Of a DNA stretch of 64,000 nt, positions 28,295 to 39,482 are shown one piece after another. The stretch is from positions 59,976,114 through 60,040,113 of the forward strand of contig NC_081408.1 in assembly GCF_030272615.1 (NCBI RefSeq), written 5' to 3'. The notes beneath the pieces were generated by a model, which saw nothing but the letters and a program-made list of their open reading frames with translations, made no database searches and had not been told where the DNA came from. Source of the stretch: Cryptomeria japonica (Eukaryota; Streptophyta; Pinopsida; Cupressales; Cupressaceae). The translations under genes and the position numbers were made by a program. Every line of letters starts with the position of its first letter. The first letter of the stretch is position 1.

Positions 28295-31200
28295 ATATAT
28301 GGTCTCCTAAGGGATTATATCATGTCCTAAGGGGTGATAGAACATCATATGACCCCTTAGGACACAATATGACCCCTAATGACACCATATGGTCTCCTAA
28401 GGGGTCATATGGTGTCATAAGGGGTCATAAAACACCATATGACCCCTTAAGACACAACAAGACCCTTAATGACACCATATGGTGTCCTAAGGGGTCATAA
28501 GACACCAAATGACCCCTTAGGACACCATACAACCCCTAATAACACAATGTGGCATCCTAAAGGGTCATATGGTGTCCTAAGGGGTCATAGGACAACATAT
28601 GACCCCTTAGGACACCATAGGACCCATAACACTATATAGTGTCCCAAGGGGTCATATGGTGTCTTAAGGGGTCAAAGAACGTCATATTACCAATTAGGAC
28701 ACAATACAACCCATGATGACACCTAAGGGATTATATAGTGTCATAAGGGGTCATAGAACACCATATGACCCCTTATAACACCATACGATCCCTTATGACA
28801 CCATATGGTGTCCTAAGGGGTCATATAATACCATATGACCCCTTATAACACAATAATACCCATAACGACATGATATGGTGTCCTTAGGGGTCATATGGTG
28901 TTAGGAGACACCATATGACCCCGTAGGACACAATATGACCCCTAACGATACCTAAGGGGTCATATGGTGTCCTAAGGGGTTATATGATGTCCTAGGAACC
29001 TTTAGGACATAATATGAACCTTCAGCACACCATACAACCCCTAATGACACCATATGGTGTCCTAAGGGGTTGTAGGACACCATATGACCCGTTAGGACAC
29101 AATATGACCCCTAACAACACCTAAGGTGTCATAGTGTGTCCTAAGGGGTCATAGGACACCATATGACCCCTAACGACACTATATGGTGTCTTAAGGGATC
29201 ATATTGTGTCCTAAGGGTTCATAGGAGACTATATGACCTATAATGACACAAAATGACACCTAATGATACCTAAGGGGTCATATGGTGCTCTAAGGGGTCA
29301 TAAGACACCATATGACCCCTTAGCACACCATACAACCCCTAATAACACCATATGGTGTCCTAAGGGGTCATAGAACACTATATGACCCCTTAGTACACCA
29401 TACAATGCATACTAATACTATATGGTGTTCTAAGGGGTCATAGGACACCATATGACCCATAACAACATAATATGGTGTCATAGATGGTCATAAAACACAA
29501 TATGACCCCTTATAACACCATACAACCCATAATGATGCCATTTAGTGTCTTAAGGGGTCATATGACACAATATTACCCCTTAGGACATAATATGACCCCT
29601 AACAATGTCATATAGTGTCTCAATGGGTTATAGGATACCATATGACCCCTTAGGACACCATACGACATCATACCACCCTTTACGACACCATATGGTGTCC
29701 TAAGGTGTCATATGGTATCCTAAGCGGTCATATGGTATCCTAAGAGGTCATATAAAACCATATGACCCTTTAGAACACAAGAAGACCCATAACGACACAA
29801 TATGGTGTCCTAAGTGGTCATATGGTGTCCTACGGGGTTATATGATGTCTTAGGAACCTTTAGGACACAATATGACCCCTTAGCACACCATACAACTCCT
29901 AATGACACCATATGGTGTCTTAAGGGGTTGTCGGGCACCATATAACCCGTTAGGACACAATATGACCCCTAAAAAACACCTAAGGGGTCAAATTGTATCC
30001 TAAGGGGTCATGTAACACCATATGACCCCTTATAACACAAGAAGACCCATAACAACATGATATGGTGTCAGGAGACACCATATGACCCCTTACGACACAA
30101 TATGACCCCTAACGATACTGAAGGGGTCATATGGTGTCCTAAGGGGTTATATGATGTCATAGGAACCTTTAGGACACAATATGACCCCTTAGCACACCAT
30201 ACAACCCCTAACGACACCATATGGTGTCCTAAGGGTTCATAGGACACCATATGACCCATTAGGACACAATATGACCCCTAACAACACTTAAGGGGTCATA
30301 TTGTGTCGTAAGGGGTCATAGGACACCATATGACCCCTAACGACACTATATGGTGTCTTAAGGGGTCATATTGTGTCGTAAGGGGTCATAGGACACCATA
30401 TGACCCCTAACAACACAAAATGACACCTAATGATACCTAAGGGGTCATATGGTGTTCTAAGGGGTCATAGGACACCATTTGACCCCTTAGCACACCATAT
30501 GACCCCTAATGACACCATATGGTGTCCTAAGGAGTCATATGGTGTCCTAAGGGGTCATAGAACACCATATGACCCCTTAAGACACCATATGATGCATAAT
30601 GACACTATATGGTGTCCTAAGGTGTCATAGGACACCATATGACCTCTTAGAGGACCATACAACTCATAACAACATAATATGGTGTCTTAGAGGGTCATAG
30701 AACAACATATGACCCCTTAGAACACCATACGACCCATAATGGCACCATGTGGTGTCTTAAGGTGTCATAGGACACCATTTGACCCCTTAGCACACCATAT
30801 GACCCATAATGACACTATATGGTATCCTAAGGGGTCATAGGACACCATATGAGCCCTTAGGACACCATATGATGCATAATGACACTATATGGTGTCCTAA
30901 GGTGTCATAGGACACCATATGACCCCTTAGAGGACTATACAACCCATAACAACATAATATGGTGTCTTAGAGGGTAATAGAACACCATATGACTCCTTAG
31001 AACACCATACGACCCATAACAACACCATGTGGTGTCTTAAGGGGTCATAAGACACAATATTACCCCTTAGGACATAGTATGACCCCTAACAACATCATAT
31101 AGTATCCTAAGGGGTCATAGGACACCATATGACCCCTTAGGACACCATACGACCCCTTGCGACACCATACCACCCTTTACGACACCATATGGTTTCATAA

Positions 31201-33830
31201 GAGGTCATATGGTATCCTAACGGGTCATATAACACCATATGTCCCCTTAGAACACAAGAAGACCCATAACCACACGATATGGTGTCCTAAGGGGTCATAT
31301 GGTGTCATGAGACACCATATGACTCCTTAGGACACAATATGACCCCTAACAATACTTAAGGGGTCATATGGTGTCCTAAGGGGTTGTAGGACACCATATA
31401 ACCTGTTAGGACATAATATGACCCCTAACAACACCTAAGGGTTCATATTATGTCCTAAGGGGTCATATGACACCATATGACCCCTAAGGACACTTATGGT
31501 GTACTAAGGGGTCATATTGTGTGCTAAGGAGTCATAGGACACCATATGACCCCTTAGCACTTCATACAACTGCTAACGACACCATATGGTATCCTAAGGG
31601 ATCATATGGTTTGCTAAGGGGTCATATAACACCATATGACCCCTTAGGACACCATACGATGCATAATGACACCATATGGTGTCCTAAGGGGTCATATGGT
31701 GTCCTAAGCGGTCATAGGACACTATATGACTCCTTAGGAGACCATACGACCCATAACAACATAATATGATGTCCTAGAGGGTCATAGAACACCATATGAC
31801 CCCTTAGAACACCATACAACCCATAACGACACCATGTGGTGTCCTAAGGGGTCATAAGATGCAATATGACCCCTAACAATGTTATATAGTGTCCCAAGGG
31901 GTCATACAAAACCATGACCCCATAGAACACCATATGACCCCTTATAACACCATAAGACCCTTTACAACACCATATGGTGTCCTAAGGCGTCATATGGTAT
32001 CCTAAGGGGTCATATAGAACCATATTTCCCCTTAGAACACCATATGACCCCTTAGAACACAAGTAGACCCATAACGACATGATATGGTGTCCTAAGGGGT
32101 CATATGGTGTCATGAGACACCATATGACCCCTTAGGACACAATATGACCCCTAACGATATCTAAGGGGTCATATGGTGTCCTGAGAGGTTATATGATGAC
32201 CTATGAATCTTTAGGACACAATATGACCCCTTAGCACACCATACAATCCCAAACGACACCATATGGTGTCCTAAGGGGTTGTAGGACACTATATGACCTG
32301 TTATGACACAATATGATCCCTAACAACACCTAAGGGGTCATATTGTGTCCTAATGGGTCATAGGACATCATATGACCCCTAACAACACAAAATGATGCCT
32401 AACGATACCTAAGGGGTCATATGGTGTTATAAAGGGTCATAGGACACCATATGACCCCTTAGCACACCATACAAACCTTAATGACACCATATGGTGTCCT
32501 AAGGGGTCATAGAACACCATATGACCCCTTAGAAAACCATATGACACATAATGAAACTATATGGTGTCCTAAGGGGTCATAGGACACCATATGACCCCTT
32601 AGGAGACCATACGACCCATAACAACATAAAAATGGTGTCCTAAGGGGTCATAGAACACCATATGACCCCTTAGAACACCATACGATCCATAATGACACCA
32701 TGTGGTGTCCTAAGGGGTCATAAGACACAATATGACCCCTAACGACATCATATAGTGTCCTAAGCGGTCATAGGACACTGTATGACCCCTTAGGACACAA
32801 TACGACCCCTTAGGACATAAAATAAACCCTAATGACACCTAAGGGGTCATAGGACACCATATGACACATAACAACACCAAATGGTATCCTAAGGGGTCAT
32901 ATGGTGTCCTAAGGTGTCATAGGACACCATACGACCCATATCACCATATAGTCTCCAAGCATATGGTGTCGTAAGGGGTCATACAACACCATATGACCCA
33001 CTAGGACATAATAAGACTCTTGATGACACCTAATGGGTCATATAGTGTCCTAAGGGTTCATAGGACACCATACGACCCATATCACCATATAGTCTCCAAG
33101 CATATGGTGTCGTAAGGGGTCATACAACACCTTATGACCCACTAGGACATAATAAGACCCCTGATGACACCTAATGGGTCATATAGTGTCCTAAGGGTTC
33201 ATAGGACACCATATGACCCCTTAGGACACCATATGACTCCTTGCAATACCATATGGTGTCCCAATGTATCATGTGGTATCCTAAGGGGTCATATAATGTC
33301 CTAAGGGGTCATATGGTGTCCTAAGGGGTTATAGAACACCATATGACCCCTTAAGACACCATAAGACCTATAACAACACCATATGATGTCCTAAGGGGTC
33401 ATATGGTATCCTAAAGGGTCATGGGACACCATATGACCTCTTAGGACATAGTATGAGCCCTAACAAAACCTAATGGATGATATGGTGTCTAAGGGGTCAT
33501 ATGATGTCTTGTGACCCCTTAGGACACAATATGACCCCTTAGCACACCATACAACCCCCATTGACACCATATGACCCGTTCAGACACAATATGACCCCTA
33601 ACAATACCTAAGGGGTCATATGGTGTCCTAAGGGTTCATAGGATACCATATGACTCCTTAACACACCATACGACCCCTAATGACACCATATGGTGTCCTA
33701 AAGGCTCATAGAACACCATATGACCCCTTACGACACCATAAGACTTATAAAAACATCATATGGTGTCCTAAGGTGTCATATGGTGTCCTAAAGGTTCATG
33801 AGACACCATATGACCCTTTATGACACCATA
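28295..33830. repeat. 5.5-kb array of a 20-bp unit in alternating orientation
   Basis: The forward unit is ATATGGTGTCCTAAGGGGTC and the reverse unit its complement GACCCCTTAGGACACCATAT. Short runs of one orientation (period 20) switch to the other every one to three units. Reverse-to-forward switches create the 16-bp perfect palindrome GACACCATATGGTGTC many times; forward-to-reverse switches leave CCTAAGGGGTCAT, a short spacer and its complement. A higher-order unit of about 110-130 bp is visible. CATATG and CCTNAGG words recur every few tens of bases. Almost any single-stranded segment could fold into stacked hairpins. Apparent frames (for example 30057-30242) read this repeat and are not genes. 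Confidence 0.95.
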
Positions 33831-34195
33831 TTCTCTCACACATTATTTCTTTTCCTCAATTACCCTCAATCATCTCTCTCCTCCTATGGGTTTATAGATA
33901 CTTCCCTCTCCCCCTCTACCCACCCCCTAATTACTCTCTATGTCTCTCTTCACCTCTATCCCCATCTCTCTTCTCTCTTTGTAGATACTTTCCCCTCTCC
34001 CCATGGTCTCCTACCCCCTAATAATCTCAAACTCTCCCTCTCATTCTCTCTTCACCCCAATTACCCCCTCCCTCTCTCTCTTCGCCTTCCACCTAATTCC
34101 CTATAGATTACTCTCTCACACTCTCACTTCCCCCAATTAATCTCTCCTTCTCACCTCTCTCCCCCTCTCCTTTTTTTGATACATCCCTACACCTC
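33831..34195. repeat. Right pyrimidine-rich tract of the 9.1-kb element
   Basis: Plus-strand C/T-rich text directly after the 20-bp array; degenerate, no gene. Confidence 0.8.
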
Positions 34196-34204
34196 TTCTT
34201 GTCC

Positions 34205-34470
34205 CCTCTGAATTTTGTTGCTAGAGATGAGAAGGAAATGCAGAGAGATTAGTCTAGATCTTAGGGAAGAGAGAGTGATATAAAGGACGAAATTATGAAG
34301 AGGTAGAAATATAAGCACCTTGGAGAGCTTGAGAGGTTTAATGAGGTATTCATTGATAGTTAGAGATATAGGTCTAGAGAGAGATGTATAAATATGGACA
34401 AAAGGGAGGGAGGAAGAAACAAATAGGTGGAGTGATAGGTTTAGGAGAGAGAGGTGGAGAAAGGAACAAA
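34205..34470. repeat. Purine-rich tract, inverted counterpart of the left pyrimidine tract
   Basis: The plus strand switches abruptly from pyrimidine-rich to G/A-rich (GAGAGAGAG and GGGAGGGAGG words). This is what an inverted copy of the 27.1-28.3 kb tract would look like in the right arm. The minus-strand frame at 34187-34492 is a by-product. Confidence 0.7.
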
Positions 34471-34619
34471 CATAGATAACATGGTTTATCAAAATTTATC
34501 GAACTCAATAAAATTCATAAATTTTCTATTATTAATTAATTACTTATTTAGTTTATTTTCAGATGATTGTTACAAAAATTCATGCAATAGGGAAATCATA
34601 TGAAAAAGTCATGAGTTTT

Positions 34620-34855
34620 TTATGTTTTAAAAATGAAGGATGAATTTAAATGAGTTAGAATTATTTTTTAAAACAAATAATTTAAAATATACCTATTTCA
34701 TATCATAGAGCTCTTAATTACCTTTCCAATGCCTGTAAAAAATCAAAAATTCAATATAAAACGCAAAAGTTATGCCAAATTTACTAAAATATACTTTTTT
34801 ATTTTTTCAAAAATCAGATATCCGATTTTATCCAATAAAATTGGATATCCGATTT
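34620..34855. repeat. Right inner inverted arm of the 9.1-kb element
   Basis: Inverted match of 26890-27110. The sequence between this arm and the right end (34930-35700) has no clear counterpart on the left, so the right arm has extra or less diverged material. Confidence 0.68.
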
Positions 34856-35702
34856 TAAAACATAAATTTTTCCCTCCATATTTTGGTTTGGGTTTCCTTT
34901 GGGATTTAGCTTGGAAGTGACAAGCCTGGAAAGTCAACTGAAAAAACGTGTTTTTCAGTATTCCTTGATTTTCTAGACTTTACACTGGTGGCTAACGACT
35001 TTTTTATAGCCAAAATTAATAAAATGAAAAGGGTTTTTTAAGGACATTCTCTACTTTCCAACAATATAAGGCTTGTCTTATTTTGACTTTAATAAATTAT
35101 TATTATTTATTTTCTAATTGGATTCTGACAAAAGTCCTGATTCATAGATTGATTGAAAAATACTCATAACTTTCAAACCACATAACATTTTTTGAATCTG
35201 AAACATGCGTCACATCCTATGCTTTGTCTACTATAGGGAAAAATAAAATAAAAATGAATTTCATAAGGTTTTGACCAAGTTAAGGTGGCCAGACGTAGGA
35301 GTTTCTGAATTTCTAAAAATCTGTAGTAAAAAATTCATAAATAATTATTTACTTTATAAAAAATTATAAAAAAATATGTGTCACATCCGGACATGAGTCT
35401 AATACTTATATTATAAATATTATAAAAAAATATTATGATTTGATTGTGATTAGGGTGGTCAGACATACACCTACTTGTTATCTTTTTCCTGAAATTTTTG
35501 TACCACTACATTGAAATTAAAATTTTTCATCAAATAGGGATTTTTTTTTTCAAAAAACAACTAGTAGCTTAGAAACTACATTCAATTTTCTATAGATTCT
35601 CTTCTTACATATTTTAAAAATAATGTTCATAACTTATTCAGTTGTTTATGTCAAGTTGCATAGCTCTGATTTTTTGAAATTTCATTGCCACTTAAGGCCC
35701 TG

Positions 35703-35731
35703 TTTTGGCACACCATGATCCTACACATACC
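35703..35731. repeat. Right terminal inverted repeat of the 9.1-kb element
   Basis: Ends ...GATCCTACACATACC, the complement of the left end apart from four mismatches; followed at once by the duplicated CTTTCG. Confidence 0.85.
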
Positions 35732-36551
35732 CTTTCGTTCTGCTCATTGTGCAAATGAACCATCAACACAAGTGCATCTAGGTGGTTGGGTTTACACTAG
35801 GTATGCCCTTGTTTTTCTCCCCAAGTCACTCGATCATTCCAAGCCACACCTTAGCAACGCTTTCCCTTGAGCACTCAAAGTGTAAAAAATGTCAAAATTT
35901 GACATCCCGTGACTCAGAGCCCGTGGCACGTGTGGACGAGTCATCTGAACCTACGGGATTGTGTGGTGTATGACTACAAAAAACTCTCTCTCTTTTGGAA
36001 AAATCAATTCCATTTTCCCATGCCTAGACTTTTATGTCGCATAAAAAACTGTCAGATGCATTCAATGAAAGGTGGCAACATAGAGCAACTTTTATTATGC
36101 TCATCATGGGCACGAACTGTCGGTGTGATCACATCCAATTTACTGGGTTTACGCTAGGTATACCCTTGTTTTTCTCCCAAATTGCCTAGTCATTCTGAGC
36201 CACACCCTAGCAAAGCTTTCTCTTGAGTGCTCAAAGTGTGAAAATTATCAAACTTTCACGTCACGTATCTCGGAGCTCGTGGCACATATGGATGAGCCAT
36301 CTGAAACTATGGAGTCATGTGGTGGGAACCTACAAAAACTTGTCTCTCTTTCAGACAACTCAATTCCATTTTCTCATGGTGAGACTTTTTTTGTCGCATG
36401 AAAATCGTCAAATGCATTCAATGAAAGGTGGCAACATAGTGCCACTTTCGTTCTAGTCATCGTGGGCATGGACCATCAATGTGTGTGCATCTAGGAGGCT
36501 AGGTTATTGATAGGTATGGCATTATTTCGGTTGCCAAGTCACCCAATCGTG
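35732..36551. repeat. Continuation of the 359-bp satellite, about 2.3 monomers
   Basis: Core motifs begin at 35870 and 36224, spacing 354 bp, in the same orientation as 21694-26644. The third monomer is cut off near 36551. The match shows the two satellite blocks were once contiguous. Confidence 0.93.
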
Positions 36552-37306
36552 ATTTTAATTTTTTTTTAAATACGATGTGATCATTTTTTTTTAGTGTGAA
36601 TGGGTATAAATAAAAGTTATTTGAATTTTGAAAGTAGTTTATAGGGTCCAAATTGAATGTAAGAGTTGACATCTAGCTTGTACTTGAAAGAAAATGAAAA
36701 ACCTAATTAAAAGAATAATTTATTTCTTAAGAATATATGTAGACTAGTGCAAATTAAGACTTTCTAACTTAGTCTAACACTAATAAACCAACTCTAACTA
36801 AAGTGAAGAGACTAGTTATTGAAACTAAAAATGTCACTAGGATAATGTTACTATTGTTTGTCTCCATGGACTATGACAAAATAGAAATTCTAGGCATGAA
36901 AATAAATATATTTACTAGTTACCAAGTTATGAAGTTGAATTATCGAACAAGAATTGATTTCAATTAATAAATACATAATAAGAATTGTAGACAAAACCTA
37001 TAGAATATATAATATTTTAGATACAAAAATGTTTCTACAATTAGAGAAACTCAATTTCAATCATCAAATTTATATATGTAATTTTGGATAATAGCTGTAA
37101 TATGATTTGCATTAACCAAAATAGTCATAAAGTCATAAAATGTTTCATGTCGATAAGAGTATAACATATATATCCAATACAATGAGATGAGCTTGCCAAA
37201 AGACAGATGGCAATAAAATTTCACATATACATAATATAAAATATATGCTCAAAAATGTCATTCAGGCATACAATAAAGGCCCCTAGTCTACTTATTTCCC
37301 ACTAGC
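36552..37306. other. AT-rich spacer
   Basis: No gene or repeat recognised between the satellite and the CACTA element. Confidence 0.4.
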
Positions 37307-37530
37307 CACTAGTACATTTGGAGCTGATTTCTAACGGCTGTTTGTCGGATTTTCGATGAATTTTCGTCGGAGTATCGACAAAATCCATCGTCGAAAACTT
37401 GACGTCGGATTGGTCAACGATGCCATGCCCATCGGAAATTCGACAATCCAATGGACTCTGCCGACAGTCAAAGAAGTCATCGGTTGAAAGCTTGGTATTC
37501 GTTGTAATTCTGACGATGGTCATTTTTATA
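37307..37530. repeat. Left end and subterminal repeats of the CACTA element
   Basis: After the terminal repeat come many copies of a TCGTCGGA/TCCGACGA-like word in both directions (TGTCGGATTTTCGATG, TTCGTCGGAGTATCGAC, GACGTCGG, CATCGGAAATTCGAC). In CACTA elements such arrays are binding sites for an element-encoded TNPA-type protein. Confidence 0.8.
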
Positions 37531-37819
37531 AAAAAAATAATATAAAAGAGCCATCGAAGGAAGGAAGTTCTTTCAATTTGTTTTAAATTCTAAGGGGTTC
37601 AAGGTTTAGGTTTTAAGTCGCTTCAATACCTGAGAAAATCCCTTTTGGTTTCTAATTTGGCGTTACTTTATTCACTTAAGCAATGGGTCCATTTATCATA
37701 AAAGTGTTCTTCCCTTGTCATTTACCTAGGCAGTCCCTTTAAATATTTTATTCTTGTTCACTTTTAATCTACCTTTTCTAATGTTTGTCGGGCCTTATAA
37801 GTATCATGCGTTTTTCTGT

Positions 37820-39140
37820 TGATCTGACAGCCCCCGTTGATTCGCGACCAAAAAGTGCTCGAATTTTAGTTTCCGTGAAGTAGCGAAAGGCAAAGGTCGA
37901 CCCGACATATAGGTTTGGACCAAAGCTAAACACCGATCAAGTTTCATCTGATCGGACGGACAACGTGGTTTCATGAGATCAAGCTGAACGTGTTTTAACC
38001 TTCGCGAAGTGGCGAAAGGGTTTGGCAGGTCCCAGAGATAAGCGGTCTTCTTTGGTTAAAGAATGATCAGGCTGGAAAAAGATCAATGGCTTCTCATTGT
38101 TTCGTGGCCGGGAGATGCACGAGCTATACCTTCAGCGAAATAGTGAAAAGGTGGAGGGTCCCACTAAGAGTGGTAGTAAATGTGGTAACCCCAGTTGGTG
38201 ATGACATGGTGGTGACAAGGCACTCAGTTGGCGATATGCAGTGGGTCTGAGCAAGGTTGTCATAAAAAGAGTAAACAACGAGAAAGTTCTTGAGATCTAA
38301 CGGCTCGCGTGAATTCGTGAAGATAAGATGATAGCAAGTTAGTCATTGAGGAGTAGCGAAAAGGCCGATGGGCCCAAGGGACAGGCATGGCATGAAGTTA
38401 AAAGCAGATCAGGTTTGTTTTGATCTAATGGTTCTCGTGGTTTCGTGGCTGCAAGCCAAATGAAGAATAATGTTCGCGAAGTTGCGAAAGACAGGTGGAA
38501 ATCACACGGAAGAGTGACGTGGCATAACAGTTGCTGCTTTTTGTAGAGCTTGATAGTAATGTGTCGAGTGACATGTGGTTTAAAAAAGTGGTTGAGGGCC
38601 TGCCTAGGTGTAACCGGCAATTATGTGAGAATAGTAAAAGGGAACACCTGGCGGATTAAGGGTGGAACCAAAAGGAGTTTCCAGGGCTAATGGTCAACTA
38701 CCATGTGGCATTTATTAACCGGAGAACAAGTGGGGTAAGTAATTCCCGGATAAAGGGCCCACTTAAAAGGCATTCATCTCAAGATTGATCCAACGCTTCT
38801 CGTTGTTTCGTGACTCGAAGATGCCCGCAGCTTAACCTCAGCGAAATGGCAAAAACTGTTAGCCGTCAAGATGAGGTGCGGTTAGTTAAAAGGATTGACG
38901 GTCCCAGTTAGATTTAAAGGCCGGGTGATTTGAGTTTGATCTAACGCTTGGTGCGGCCTCGCGAAGGAAAAGTGCACGATTGTTAAACTCCGCGAAGTGG
39001 CGAAAAGGAGGTAGGGCCCGACACTAAAGCAAAGAGATTAAATGGAGATAAAGGTGATGTAAGTTCTTGAGATCCAATGGCCAGTGTTGTTTCGTGAAAG
39101 AAAAGAGCACGGGTTTTATGTTCTGCGAAGTAGTGAAAGA
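37820..39140. repeat. Degenerate ~125-130-bp tandem repeat leader with GCGAAGTGGCGAAAGG motif
   Basis: The motif and its variants start near 37873, 38001, 38131, 38351, 38473, 38838, 38990 and 39121. Each is preceded by a block like GATCTAACGCTTCTCGTGGTT and TTCGTG and followed by a GGGTCC or GGGCCC word. Intervals are about 122-131 bp or multiples of it. The stretch is richer in G+C than its surroundings and lies just upstream of the ORF at 39483. It could be a 5' leader or a promoter array for that ORF. Confidence 0.75.
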
Positions 39141-39482
39141 GCGAAACAAAGGAAAGACTTAGAGAAATTATGACCCGTTGGAGCCAGTTTTGAATTCGAT
39201 TTGGTGAATTCAATTCTGAAAAGAAAGCTGAAGCATGCAGAGTTAATTTCTAAAAACTTAAATGCCAACTTGCCCTTTTGAGTCTGCATCGACTTGATTG
39301 CTAAGTATTGTTTCATCGAAGTTTGTTGCAGAGCAAATTGTTGCAGAGCAATTTTCTTCAGGCGAATAATCAGGTTTCTTGTGCTTTTCTTGATAACTCT
39401 TGGTTTGTTCTCAAATACTGTTGTGTGAATTACTTCATTAGAGGTCTGTGCTAGCTTCTAGTGGTATAATTGTTTGACTAGA

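Larger units (their letters stand above)
26645..35731. mobile_element. 9,087-bp terminal-inverted-repeat (foldback-like) element inserted in the satellite
   Basis: The left end begins GGTATGTGCAAGATCATGG and the right end, reverse-complemented, begins GGTATGTGTAGGATCATGG; 25 of the first 29 bases agree. The element is bordered by CTTTCG on both sides (26639-26644 and 35732-35737), and removing one copy restores a normal 359-bp monomer. Inside lie a 25-base palindromic core, six 14-bp repeats, a diverged inverted arm, a pyrimidine tract, 5.5 kb of a 20-bp unit in both orientations, a second pyrimidine tract, a purine tract and the opposite arm. No transposase frame is visible, so it is non-autonomous. 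Long inverted ends made of repeats recall foldback elements, but a 6-bp duplication with these ends fits no superfamily I can name. Confidence 0.82.

Noticed and set aside
30057-31769. Frames such as MIWCQETPYDPLRH in the 20-bp array
   Set aside because: Translations of the repeat unit itself; similar frames occur on both strands.
28295-33830. CRISPR-like appearance of short palindromic repeats
   Set aside because: No unique spacers of constant length, both orientations mixed, and the context is a plant nuclear genome.
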